DNA of 64,000 nt from Incurvaria masculella (taxonomy: Eukaryota > Arthropoda > Insecta > Lepidoptera > Incurvariidae), in assembly GCA_946894095.1 (NCBI GenBank), contig OX335654.1, positions 15,261,687-15,325,686 of the forward strand, in the 5' to 3' direction. Under the pieces are notes generated by a model. The model ran no database searches and was not told where the DNA came from. It was given only the letters and a program-made list of their open reading frames with translations. This document shows, piece after piece, positions 24,438-35,075 of the stretch. Made by a program: the position numbers and the translations under genes. Each line of letters starts with the position of its first letter. Within the stretch, counting starts at the first letter, position 1.

Positions 24438-25170
24438 TCGCCGTGATACATACGATTAAATGCAGAGAGAGAGACTCTTCATCCCATTGGAGTGGACGGG
24501 TCTATAAATTTTTTGATGCCTCAAGATTGTTGATTGTTGTAGTCTTAGGAGTCAAGCAGGTACTTAGCTGAACCATCCCACAGATGCGAACTATACTCCA
24601 CGCAAGACCTTATCGAACGCATTATAGTGCAAATATTATGATTGATCTGTCGTGAAATACAGAAGCACCAGATTTAGAAGTTTCAGGTTTTTCGAGACGA
24701 CCCGCGACCAAACTCAAAGTCATGGTGTAGGTAAGTCAAACTGAGGCTCCCAAATTATTCGTCCATATTTTACCCTGGAAGGTCGGAGTTGCATTGCGTT
24801 CAGTGCATCCAATTCACAATAAAAAATGAAAAAACAGTTCGATAATTTTTGACCGATTAGAATACCTTGTCCTTAATAACAGTGGTATCTTTAAGAATAT
24901 TTCCCTGCAGTCTTCCCCTGTACGTATCCTGGGTCGCTGATGGATTAGTCCATCGGTTGAAATATTACGCGCGTCCGCTTTCATCGCGCTCTTTGTTTTC
25001 GCACGTCAACCGCGCATGCGCGAACCATCCATCCATATCCCTCGCTCGCGCCGCAGCCGAGGCGGGGTGCATTATCCTGGCATGTTCTACCAAATACTAC
25101 GCACTCGTGGGAAACTAGCGAAGGCTATTCTATAAGGAATCGAGACCTAAAACTACATTGGACTGGTTGC
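24438..25170. other. Unassigned; GC-rich patch with NRF-1 palindrome
   Basis: CGCGCATGCGCG at 25011-25022 is a perfect NRF-1/Ewg-type palindrome in a GC-rich patch (about 24968-25075). The frame at 24867-25118 crosses it without a recognisable domain. It may be a regulatory island; nothing coding is supported. Confidence 0.4.
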
Positions 25171-25539
25171 TTAAGAACGGCACGTAAGCTATGCTCCCCA
25201 TACAAACGTAGTTTACTAATCATTTGGAAACCGCTATTCCAATTAAATTGATATTTAATATCAGCTAACAAATATCTGTGTCTGCACGCTTTTGTTTTTT
25301 TTTTAAATCCAAACCGAATGAAATTAAAGCAAAAAGAAAATCTTCATACAAATTTTGTTTTCTCTGTGGATTGACCCAGAACACATTTACCGAAATAACA
25401 AAGACATGCAGACACAGATATTTGTAGCCTAATATTAGGTCCCAAATATCAAATAAGTTAGAAAAGTGGTTTTCAAATTATTAGTATACTACGTTTGTAT
25501 GGGAGGCGAAATTTTCTGATGCTTAAGGGCCGACCTTAA
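25171..25539. mobile_element. Palindromic MITE flanked by TTAA, copy 2
   Basis: TTAA at 25171-25174 and 25536-25539. Left arm: GTAAGCTATGCTCCCCATAC, then AAACGTAGTTTACTAATC. Right arm: GTATACTACGTTTGTATGGG, then GGCGAAATTTTCTGATGC. Same inner order as 16798-17173. Confidence 0.8.
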
Positions 25540-26582
25540 GGTACTGAATTTAAGGCCAGTCCGAGTTTTCACCTGAATGACATGAAAACGTCCAACCCCA
25601 TACAAATGTTTACTAGTTATTCTGTGGTCTTACTTCTTCAAGCTCGGACTCGCCAGTTCACTTAACGCCCACTGTGCGCGCTCTTAAATTTCCCCGTACA
25701 TTCAAAAACGCTAGTCGGTCGGTTTGACGTAAACCCAAATTTTGCTGTCAAGTTGGACTAGGGACTCTGTACTACATTTGTGCGAAATTTATGTTTTTGG
25801 TCTGTAAAGCCTACTTTTTAAAGTCAATTAATATATATTTCACGCTTATTCGCTAGATGAATATGTAATCTAATACTACAAAAAAGATTTTTTTTTAAAA
25901 TCTGTTATTGTTTCCAAGCGCCGGCTTAGAAACCAACTAAAACCCTAGTAAATATGTGTTTACAAATTTTTTTTTTAAAGAATACAAGCAACGCATTAAT
26001 AATGTTTTACGGTCATTCACCAGATAATAGTCTCAACTTTGATAGTTTGATATTTTTACGGGTGTTTATTCTTAACCGACGCTAAGATAAATTAAAAATA
26101 ATCCCAAAATATTGGAGGTTAGCGTCATGCGTCATATGAAGCCTTAAGTTACAAAATTAAAACAATATATTATTAAGCAATACATCATTGCTGGTTAATG
26201 CAAAATGACTCCTCGAAACTTTTTATATCCCGCCCGGCCAAGCTATGCATTACTGGCGCAAGTAATTACAGCCGTGCGTCCGGAAATAACTGGTGTGTGG
26301 CGGGAACCCACGCGCCGTCTCTCTCCTCGACGCCTGAGTGACGCTGTTAACCTCGTGTCATAGTACTATCGTTGCTCGTGTTATGTTAGGCCGATGTGGG
26401 CGGAATGAGTTCATCATTCGAGCTCGGAGTAAAGAGAAGCTAATTTTAGGCAAACGTATCTAGTCTGCACATACTGGATTTATACATTAGAATATGAAAA
26501 ATAAGTTATTCAAAATATTCACATTGCCCAACTGTATTTCTCTTCCCGGGCACGTCGTGAGAGCCTACTAAGAGTATCGTCA
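25540..26582. other. Unassigned DNA
   Basis: No element or gene recognised. A GC-richer interval lies at 26230-26350. T- and A-runs are frequent elsewhere. Confidence 0.4.
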
Positions 26583-26743
26583 ATCGTGGTTAGGATTTCA
26601 CGTTAAACCGTAGAATCTCCTTCTTTAGTTACTAGGTGGTAGAGTCAATCCCGCGCAGGTTGGTACTATCGCATTGAATCAACGATGGTCAAAGCGACAA
26701 TGAACATTTTCCGTGTATACCAGTTCAATGTAACTGTGCTCTT
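26583..26743 (+). repeat. SINE body fragment
   Basis: ATCGTGGTTAGGATTTCACG, ACTAGGTGGTAGAG, AGGTTGGTACTATCGCATTG and CAGTTCAATGTAACTGTGCTC follow the SINE body and stop where a LINE piece begins, about 30 bp short of the usual GGTCCTGGCATGGC. Confidence 0.65.
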
Positions 26744-26751
26744 ATTATGCT

Positions 26752-26985
26752 CTTTCTATGCCGAAGAAAGCAGTGCGCTCGCTTGTGGTTGACATAATGC
26801 TTTTGAGAACGAACCGTTTCTCAAACTTATTACTCTTTCGGACCATCAGGAAATGGAACTGTCTGCCGGCGGGTGCCTTTCCTCATATCTATTGGCTGGG
26901 AGACTTCACGTGTAATTTGAACAAGCTCAATAGCTCTGCGATAGTCCGCCATTCCGCTGGCATGATGCCTCGGTGATTGTGGTTT
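26752..26985 (+). pseudogene. LINE C-terminal fragment (KWNCLPAG motif)
   Basis: The frame from 26758 encodes a 72-residue segment with RTNRFSNLLLFRTIRKWN, CLPAGAFPHIYWLGDF and a stop. RF-x-N-x3-F-RT-x3-WN-x-LPA-x-FP-x3-YxLG-x-F matches the C-terminal pattern of invertebrate LINE polymerases. It lies between a forward and a reverse SINE fragment. No upstream domains; a dead, truncated copy. Confidence 0.6.
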
Positions 26986-27045
26986 GGCGAGGCTAAGTAT
27001 TTAAGGTTTTTTTGAGCACTTTTATTCCCATGCCAGCTTTTTTCA

Positions 27046-27182
27046 TAAAAAATGTACATGCCCGGACCTTATATTGCACGGCTTCAGTGAACTGGGTAGA
27101 AAACACGGACCATTTTCATCGCCGCTTCGACCGTAGTTCATTCAATACGACAGCATCAACCAGGACGTCCGGCTTTTCCCTA
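27046..27182 (-). repeat. SINE body fragment, reverse
   Basis: GACCTTATATTGCACGGC, GTGAACTGGGTAGAAAACAC, CGCCGCTTCGACCGTAG and TTCATTCAATACGACAG are the SINE body read in reverse, truncated at both ends. Confidence 0.65.
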
Positions 27183-27459
27183 TTTAGTCCTACCCTTACC
27201 TGCCTTACCTTTTACGTTAAATCCTAAACACGAACGACGAATCTCCGTCGCCGTATCTTACTATATATTAAATCTTAATGCAGGATTGCTGTTTGGTTCA
27301 TTGAATACACGTTTCTTAAGCTTTCGGTACATGACTTGTCGATGGACTTACTTTATTTTAACGAAAAAAAATCTGATTATAAAGCTTTAACGTTAATTTA
27401 ATTGTGCAACCTAAAAATAATCGCGTAACGGTAATATCGTATCCATTAAATATATGAGA

Positions 27460-27864
27460 GCGGCTCGTAGCCTAGTGGCGCGGGGACTGGCCTAGCATAC
27501 CAGCGGCCTGGGTTCAATACCGACATGCACCACTGTCTTTCTCTTTCCGAGTTCGATAAGTGCATTTCGTCATGAATGCGAGCTGCTCCATGGTTCGGAA
27601 TCCATGTAAAACTGTAGGTCCCCTTCCCCTACTAGGTAGTAGGGTTTAAGCCCGCCCGGGTTGGTACCATCGCATTGGATGAAACAATGGTCGAAGCGGC
27701 AATGAAAAATTGTCCGTGTTTTCCATCCAGTTCAATGTAGCCGTGCTCATAAAGGGAAGGTCCTGGCATGGCACCAAATTCCTTCGGGAATGTGGTGTAT
27801 TGAGCTAATATCATAACGGTAGTTGTGTGGTATTAGCCATCCATGTCAGGTCGCATAAAAAAAA
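27460..27864 (+). mobile_element. SINE with tRNA-derived head, best full-length copy
   Basis: The head GCGGCTCGTAGCCTAGTGGC (27460-27479) contains an A-box-like segment, and GGGTTCAATACC supplies the B-box. The linker GAGTTCGATAAGTGCATTTC...GCGAGCTGCTCCATGG comes next, then the shared body (CCCGGGTTGGTACCATCGC, GAAGCGGCAATGAAAAATTG, AAGGTCCTGGCATGGCACC). It ends GGTATTAGCCATCCATGTC, GGTCGCATAAAAAAA. This copy is a good reference for comparing tRNA and 5S heads. The minus-strand frame at 27632-27814 is a by-product. Confidence 0.85.
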
Positions 27865-28783
27865 TATATAAAAATGCCATGCATGCAGAACATAGGAGGC
27901 ACCTGCCATAAAAAGCAAAAAGCGAGACTCAGACAAACTCATAACAAACAGCAAGGCGCACGTTCCCAAACATCCGCTTGTATCCCTGTACTTAACGTTT
28001 CAACAGTTCAGGAGTAATTGATGCGCGTACGCAACAAACTAAACACATTACCTCCTAGGCAAGCCCAGCTAATGAGAGGCTCACATAAATGCTATATTTT
28101 TATGGGAACCACTTGATTTTCTAACGTCAGACTAGGGTTTTGTCATATACTAAAATAAAGTAAACACATTCATCGGTTCAGTCAATGATCGCTCTTGCTC
28201 GTTTCACATAGAGTATATTTTTCGACGATTTTACTTTGAGTGTAGGTCAGTTCGTACGGATATGAGTTGGTGCACTTTGCCATGATGTAAAGTTTGTTTG
28301 AAGGAGAAATTGCAAGGTGCAATATTGAGCGATTCCGTACTTGTTGGAAATGTGTGCTCCGGTATATTTCTTTGGTTAAACTCAACAGTTACGAAGTGTG
28401 TGCGAATAGGTTGAATACATATAGAGAAATAGTATGGTCAGTGCATTATTTTACTTTTGTGAACAGAGTTAGAGTAAAGATTAAAATCAATGTATTTACA
28501 AAATTACACATTTTTAGATACTAGGCATGGTGTAAACAAAAAAAATATAATAAAATGATATTTGTAAAAAGGCTATGGCTCAGCAAAAACCAGGATGGGT
28601 ATAATCCCACCAATAACTGGTCTTCCGCCACCGCCTAGTTGAATTATCTTGTACATATTTTTAAACATTTTCAACTTATCACATTTTATGTATAGCATAA
28701 TCGAACCATTCGAAAGAAAAAATAAATAAATAAAGAAGCAAACATAATCTAAACTAAGACTTAAAACAAATTACCTTCTACTG
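27865..28783. other. Unassigned DNA
   Basis: No recognised element. Overlapping frames at 28182-28385 (-) and 28294-28524 (+) have no known motif. Confidence 0.4.
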
Positions 28784-29092
28784 CTATCTAATTATAATAT
28801 ATAGTAACGTAAAAAGTGGACTTCTCCCCTGGCGGTGTATCGCTTCTGGTATGTTCGTTGAGAATAGAGTTAAAGACTTTAATGCCATTATGAGGCAAAA
28901 AATTGCAGCATTTCGAAACAACGCTAGTGAAAGCCAAAAAGAAATAATAAAATGTATTATAAGCCAATTCAATGCCGAAATATTTGTATTCTGGCATAAC
29001 TTTATGTTAACAACTTTATAAATGTACTAACCATGTAATGTCTACTAACAACATATGGGTCATGACCTGAAATAAAAATTATTATTATTATT
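28784..29092 (+). mobile_element. LINE 3' end with (ATT)n tail, host of the Dong-like insertion
   Basis: An open frame through ATG 28851-28853 encodes GMFVENRVKDFNAIMRQKI and ends FVFWHNFMLTTL with TAA at 29019-29021. This resembles the short C-terminal end of a LINE polymerase. A 55-bp untranslated part and AAATAAAA precede ATT units at 29078-29092. The microsatellite continues on the other side of the minus-strand LINE (32186-32203), so this tail appears to be the insertion target. Confidence 0.6.
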
Positions 29093-32000
29093 CACAGTAT
29101 ATATTAATATAACAAATCTTATGTTTATATTATTTAGTACAAAAATACAAAAAAAGAAGTCTTAAAAAATATAAACCTAAAACTGAATTTAGCCTTAGGG
29201 AGGTCCCACCTGGGACAAATCCTATAAGGCTTCTCCGAGCTACAGAGACAGAAACCGCCGAACGATTCTCGTGTTCGAGAGTAGAACCGCTTTCTGCATC
29301 TGGAATCGGAGCCCAATATCGATGTGTAATTTTTCTAAATTTTTGGCTAAATTTTTTGGGACAACGCCGTTCGTAGACATAACAATTGGCACGATGGTGG
29401 TTTTCCGTGCACGCCACATGGCGGTAACCTCGTGGGCCAGGTCTAAATATTTCATAAGTTTCTCATTTTCGGCCCTGTCGAGGTTTTCGTCATGTGGTAT
29501 TGTTATGTCTACGAGGAAGATCTCGTTAGACTTGGGATCGACCAATACAATATCGGGCTTATTGCTCTTAATTGTCTTATCGGTCTGTATTGGTCGATCC
29601 CAATAGAGCTTAGTGCCATCCTTTTCCAATACGTCTTCCGGTTTGTACTTATAATATGGCACTACTGAGTCTATGAGGCCGTGTTTAAAGGCAAGTTGCT
29701 GATGGACTATTTTGGCTACTTGATTGTGCCGCTCCAGGTACTCAACGCTCGCCAGGCGCGAGCAACCGGAAGTAATATGGCGGATGGTCTCACCTGGTTG
29801 GCCACAGGCTCGGCAGGTATCGACCGATCCATCCTTCATTATATACTTCCGGAAGTTACGCGTGACGATCATTTGGTCCTGAATGGCACAAACGAAGCCT
29901 TCGGTTTCTCCGAATAGGTCACCAAACCGCATCCATTGAACTGAATCCAAGAGATGCGTGTTTGGCGATTCTAGTACTCGGAGAAACCGTCCATGCAGTT
30001 CCTTGCCTCTCCATACTTCCACACGCTCAGCAGTGCTTAAAACCGGAAGTGTAAAGCTCGCGTCGGACAGATTCAGCGGGGTGAGCTTAGAATCGCACGC
30101 CACTACGACGATATGCCTGTTGTTTTCCGCAGCCGTTAAAAAGTAGTCACGAAGCTTACACACCCCGGAATTATGGAGGTTTGTGAGGTTAAGGATTCCT
30201 CTACCTCCTAATTTCCGAGGTATGTACAACCTCATGACCGACGACCGCGGGTGGTGCATGCGGAAAGTGGTCATTGTTGTGCGAACTTTGCGACCCAAGG
30301 CCTCCAGCTCGGTCTTAGACCAACGCACTATGCCAAAGGTGTATCCAATCACGGGTACTGCCCAACCATTTAAAGGTCGGAGTTTGTTCGCACCGCTCAA
30401 ATGGCTCTTTAATATGCTTTTTGTGCGAGACCAAAACTTTGCTTTCACAGTTGTTTTCGCCTCCCCGTGATTGAGGCATAGTGATTGGTTAAGACCTAGA
30501 TATTTATAGGAGTCTCCTGCGGAGAGGGCTCGAATCGCATGCTCGCCCGTGATGACAAGGTCAGGCGAGCTCTGGACAACGCCTCTTCTAGCATGAATGA
30601 CTGCACATTTATCGAGGCCGAACTCCATTCGTATACCGTCGCTAAATGTTGATGTTACGTTTAGAAGTTCGGCTAGATGTTCCTCGTTTGCTGTCGTCAG
30701 TTTTAAGTCATCCATGTAGAAGAGGTGTGATTGTTTTTGTCCGCCTCTCCGCAGTTGATAGCCTAATCCAGTCTAGTTCAGTAAAAAGCTCAAGGGGTTA
30801 AGTGCTAAACAGAACCAGAGTGGACTAAGACTATCACCCTGGAATATTCCCCGCTTAATCTGTATTGGGTCAGAAACATAACCTTTAGTGGAGATTATGG
30901 TTTGCCAATTATCCATACACTGGCTGAGAAATTTTGTTAGATTATCATCTATTTTATATATTTCTAAGACCTTCCTCAGCCAGGAATGTGGTACGGAATC
31001 ATAAGCTTTTTTATAATCTATCCACGCTACCGAAAGGTTACGTTTCTTTTGACGAGCTTGTTGGCAGATGACACTATCAATCAGAAGCAGCTCCTTGGTG
31101 CCACGTGAGCCCACTCGACATCCATTTTGAGCATTGTCCATTATTGAATATTTTAATAAATGGTTGTTTATCTTCGTGCTCAAAATGGATGTCAAAAATT
31201 TGTAAATTGTAGGGAGACAAGTTATAGGCCGAAAATGTGTGGGATCAGTGGCATCTGGTATTTTAGGGAGCATATACGTAACCCCAGTAGTAAAGAAGTT
31301 TGGGAGGGTACCGGTGTCAATGGCATCCTGGAATTGAGAGGCAAGTATTCCGTGGGCTGCAACCATTTTTTTCAACCAAAAGTTGTGCAGGCCGTCAGGA
31401 CCGGGGTGTTTCCAATTCAGAATTTTCCTAACTGCGTCCTGCACATCCTTTTGGTTGATATGCATAGCTTCCATCGGTGTTAAGTTGTTATAATTTTCTT
31501 CAACACTCTCAATCCAGGATGCTTCCTCTATGTGTGCAATGGGAACATTCCACGGACCTGACCAGAATTCCGTCATTCTAGTCCGGTCCGGAAGGTCCCC
31601 AATAGAGTTCTTCGTACCCTCAAGCCCAGAATAAAACTTCTTTTGGTTACGCTCGAAGAGTTTATTCTGTCTACGCCGGTCGTACCGTGCTCTGTACCGC
31701 CGTATCCTCTGGCCAAGTGCAGCAACTTTCTGTTTTAGCCGGTCTATGCAGTCATCTATGCGATCGGTAAGGTTGAATGTTGTTGGTTCAATATTATTAA
31801 AAAGAAAAGCTTCTCTTACCGATCGCATGATTTTGGGCCGGTGGTTACCGCGCTTAAAACAGAAAAGTCTAGCGAGGAAGGTACGGGCCTTTGCTATTCG
31901 TTGCTCGATTCTTCGTTGCCATATTGGTGTGCTCCCACCTCCCGTCGGGTCTATCGGTTTTGGTAAATCAATATTTGCCACGCGACAGGCGGTAAGAGCA

Positions 32001-32185
32001 GAACAATACAGCAACAAATGAGTTTCTTCGAGTGATGTGCTTTCCTTGAAATATTCAAAGGCCACTGCATTTACCTTCCTCACTATATGCATACACCTGG
32101 TCGAGTATGGATATTTGGGTAAAGCCGGTCTTTCTGTCACAGAATTCGACCGATATATCAGCATAAACTCTTCGAATATGCTTCG
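29093..32185 (-). mobile_element. Dong/R4-clade non-LTR retrotransposon, 5'-truncated
   Basis: The element runs from the ATT microsatellite at 32186-32203 down to the one at 29078-29092. Its 3' untranslated part is about 147 bp. It has a single coding region with a central reverse transcriptase and a C-terminal CCHC plus restriction-like endonuclease, the layout of the R2/R4/NeSL group. Insertion in TAA/ATT repeats is the known habit of Dong in Bombyx. The open frame reaches the upstream microsatellite with no 5' untranslated region or N-terminal domain, so the 5' part is lost. Confidence 0.8.
29240..32164 (-). pseudogene. Dong/R4-like reverse transcriptase-endonuclease, one in-frame stop
   Basis: Read from ATG 32164, this is one frame of 974 sense-or-stop codons with a single TAG at codon 464 (30773-30775); the parts on either side are in the same frame. 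Reverse transcriptase landmarks: SVAWIDYKKAYDSVPHSW near 378-395 (motif A, Asp383), GIFQGDSLSPLW near 439-450 (motif B) and FYMDD near 482-486 (motif C). A finger C-x2-C-x8-H-x4-C follows at about 784-801. KPD at about 869-871 with Asp at about 886 (FLVDITIPHD) forms the restriction-like endonuclease core. The TAG falls between motifs B and C, so it would separate the catalytic YMDD from the rest. The frame is open upstream of the ATG to the microsatellite, so this Met is probably internal. Otherwise well preserved, suggesting a fairly recent insertion. Plus-strand frames in this span are shadows. Confidence 0.85.
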
Positions 32186-32203
32186 ATTATTATTATTATT
32201 ATT
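32186..32203. repeat. (ATT)n microsatellite flanking the Dong-like LINE
   Basis: Six ATT units next to the 5' side of the minus-strand LINE. Five units occur at 29078-29092 on the other side. Together they are read as one split target. Confidence 0.85.
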
Positions 32204-32644
32204 AAAACAGCAACAACAATGTTATCAATTAGTGTCAAGTGTGTTGTTGTGTGTGTATACTTCAAGTAAAAAAAAAGTGTATCATAGGATGTTTCTCATT
32301 GATATTTTTACTCTCGTAATAAAGCAGTTTTGCATATTGCGAGAAATTTTGTGTGATTCCTAATTTCCTTCACCGGTGGTGGTAAATTATTTCAGCATTT
32401 GGTCGCTGTGTACCTAACAACACTGGGTGGTGTTTGGTACTTGTGGTGTTGATGTTTGTTTATTTCACAGATACTCTGGTGTTTTCTCAAAGATAATCTT
32501 TTGATAATATTCACCAAGAGTGAAACTTAATATAGATCCAAGCACACAAGTAATAACATTGAATAAATCCGTCAACACTGACGGATATTCATTGTGAGAA
32601 ACTGAACTCTAGATAGACTCTAGTAGAACTCTGAGTAGTCCTGC
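32204..32644. other. Unassigned DNA
   Basis: No recognised feature. The open frame 32037-32363 begins as a shadow of the LINE and ends here. Confidence 0.4.
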
Positions 32645-32742
32645 CCCTAAAGGAAAGGTCCTGGCATGGATTTTGATTCCTGCGAGAGTGTGTTGTGTTA
32701 CGATAATATTATGGTAGTAAGTTATAACCTGTTCCAGTTTCG
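32645..32742 (+). repeat. SINE 3'-end fragment
   Basis: CCTAAAGGAAAGGTCCTGGC, ATGGATTTTGATTCC, GTGTGTTGTGTTACGATAAT and a decayed GTTCCAGTTT end. Confidence 0.6.
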
Positions 32743-33306
32743 GAGAAAACATATTTACGGTAGAGTTTGTTCATGAAGGTTATAAGTAAGGACAGAACAA
32801 ACATATTGTGATTCGTATTTAAATATATTTTGTTGCGTTTTCAGTTTGCCATTGCAAAAAAAATCAATGAATAAATATAATGCATTCAATATCTGAAGCT
32901 TGTAACAGTAAAATAAAAAATATTGAAAAAAAAAACCCTATGTATTTATATTTGTGTTGTGTGTATATATTTTATGTTTAAATAATAGCATGTACTTCTT
33001 CAACATTCCTTTTAGACTTTGACTTCTGACTTCTTAGAACCAATAAGGTTTGATTTAATAATGGTGTCGCCTTGCAACTTCTAAGCTTTATAGCATTTTA
33101 ATAATCGTAAATATTGCTGAAGTCGTATAAGTCACGTCTCTATCAAGAGCAATGAATATTTCACGGAATTTATTTCAATGGAATCTTTTGAGAAGCTTAC
33201 ACGAGGCTTTTGATCGATTGAAGTGAAGTCGTTAGGTTTATAAAACTGTTTATCATTTCATTGATCGTTTATATGATTGTAGATACCTTTCTACTCCTTC
33301 AGTTTT
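32743..33306. other. AT-rich DNA without a recognised gene
   Basis: No repeat or coding frame recognised. Confidence 0.45.
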
Positions 33307-33678
33307 GCGGCTCGTAGTGCGGCCGAGTGGACTTTCCTTCCATACCAAAGGCCTGGGTTCAAATTTTCGCCTCATATATGCACCACTTTATTTCACTTTT
33401 TCAGTTGGATAAGTGCATTTTAACGGAATCCATGTAAAACTGTGTAGGTCCCCTTTCTATAATCAGTGTTAGGGTTAAGACTGCTAAATTGTACTACCGG
33501 ATTGGATGAAAATACGTTCGAAGCAGCAATGAAAAATTGTTAGCGGTTTCCATTCAGTTTAACGTAGCCGTGCTCATAAAAGGAAGTTCATAGCACTTAA
33601 TTCCTTCAGGAATGCGGTGTGTTGGGCCAATATCATGACGGTGCTATTGGCCATCGATGTCAGGTTCCATAAAAAAAG
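33307..33678 (+). mobile_element. SINE with tRNA-derived head, diverged full-length copy
   Basis: Begins GCGGCTCGTAGTGCGGCC, with B-box-like GGGTTCAAATT. The linker GTTGGATAAGTGCATTTTAA, body ATTGGATGAAAATACGTTCG and GTAGCCGTGCTCATAAAAGG, and end GGCCATCGATGTCAGG plus CATAAAAAAA are all present in order. Several small deletions against 27460-27864. Confidence 0.75.
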
Positions 33679-34242
33679 CTGAACTTAGTTGCGTATTCGT
33701 TATACTTACGTTAAGATCATGAAATTATTTCGTAGTATTTAAGTTTATTGTTTTATTTGCCCGGGTTATACATATTTCGGAAGCAAATGCCAGTATAATC
33801 AACAAAAACGTCAATTGTATTAATCCAAATCATTAACGCTGCAAACCCATTAATAAACGATTAAATTGATTACGAGACGACACCCACAGTACCCTCAAGG
33901 TGACCTTTCGTACCTTTGCGAACACTCCCAAACCTTACGCAACGCACGAAGAAGTGTTCTCAAATGATTCCATTGAACCGCCCACGTCCATCGAACCCAT
34001 TTCATTCACTATTCGGGTACTGTTGAGAACTCGATTAAAATTTTAATTGCCGTGCAAACCATTTTCAATGAGTTTGATCGCCGAATGTGTTTTATTAGGC
34101 AATCGATGGTGTGGGATTAGTCTGTTTCGAAAGAAATATCGGTTTGCATCTATGTGATTGGTGTTAAGGTAATTCGAAACACTCACTAGTTCTTAGACGA
34201 ATATTTGATGTCGCTTTTATGTAAAAAGTATATACTTTTTAT
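33679..34242. other. Unassigned DNA
   Basis: A moderately GC-rich stretch at 33890-34020 has no recognised motif. No gene seen. Confidence 0.4.
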
Positions 34243-34857
34243 TAACCGACTTCAAAAAAAGGAGGAGGGTATCAATTCGTCTGTATGTTTTTTTTTTATG
34301 TTTGTTACCTCATAACTTTTGCCTGGGTGAACCGATTTTGATAATTTTTTTTAAATGATATCTAGTGCTTCTTAAGTGGTCCCATTTTAATTTGGTTAAG
34401 TTCTGACAATGATATCTATGAGAAAATCATAAAAGTCTTAAATTTGTATTAAGATGTGCGCGACAAATGGACGAATAACTCAATATAACGCCTACCGATA
34501 TCGGTGATTCTTTTTTTATTGGAAAGGACGTGTACAAATTAGTAAGTGTACTTCAGATTCTCTAAAAATTAACAAATAAAAAAATTTAACAAAAAAAATA
34601 ACCGATTTCAAAGAAAAAGCACTAAAAAGTAAAAATTAATTTCCATTTTTGTAGTTACGATTTCTGTTATTTTTTGAGTCGGTGTCAGCCAAGGTTAGGT
34701 TAGGTTAGGTTAGGTTAGGTTCTCTTGATTGGCGCAGCGCGTGCCCGGCTGACGCCGACTAAAAATAACAGAAATCGTAACTACAAAAATGGAAATTATT
34801 TTTTACTTTTTAGTGCTTTTTCTTTGAAGTCGGTTATTTTTTTTGTTAAATTTTTTT
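34243..34857. mobile_element. Foldback element with TTAGG loop, copy 1
   Basis: Starts TAACCGACTTCAAAAAAAGG, a common lepidopteran repeat end, and finishes with the inverse TTTGAAGTCGGTTATTT. The left half (34243-34590) is non-palindromic (CCTGGGTGAACCGATTTTGA, AAGTGGTCCCATTTTAATTT). The right half is a long inverted repeat, arms about 34597-34690 and 34747-34846, around a 56-nt loop. The loop holds five GGTTA units plus GGTT (34693-34721). Same organisation as 59509-60166. Confidence 0.8.
34693..34721. repeat. Interstitial (TTAGG)n tract, 5 units
   Basis: Five GGTTA units plus GGTT, the insect telomere-type repeat, inside the loop of a foldback element and not at a chromosome end. Confidence 0.9.
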
Positions 34858-34984
34858 TTAGCCATACATTTTCATTTGCGGACTCCTCACAATGTGTCTA
34901 TTCTGCGAAGCATAATACAGTTACCAAAACGTCTATCTATAGGCAGACATGATATCTATTTTATTAAGTTTATTCTTCCCTTAG

Positions 34985-35075
34985 TTCATAGCAAGGCACG
35001 TATTTCTCATGTATATTGGACTAACATCTTCGATAGAGTTTTAACCATCTACATCCATATGCGGTTACATAAAAT
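34985..35075 (+). repeat. Heavily decayed SINE 3' end
   Basis: GTTCATAGCAAGGCACGTAT, ATTGGACTAACATC, TTTTAACCATCTACATCCAT and GGTTACATAAAAT keep the order of the SINE end. Weak but consistent. Confidence 0.4.

Noticed and set aside
29271..32021. Plus-strand frames over 29271-29606, 29681-29917, 29958-30146, 30183-30470, 31160-31483 and 31746-32021
   Set aside because: They are shadows of the minus-strand LINE coding region, which has clear reverse transcriptase and endonuclease motifs.
34693..34721. True telomere or chromosome end
   Set aside because: Only five units, inside a foldback element with normal sequence on both sides and a second copy elsewhere.
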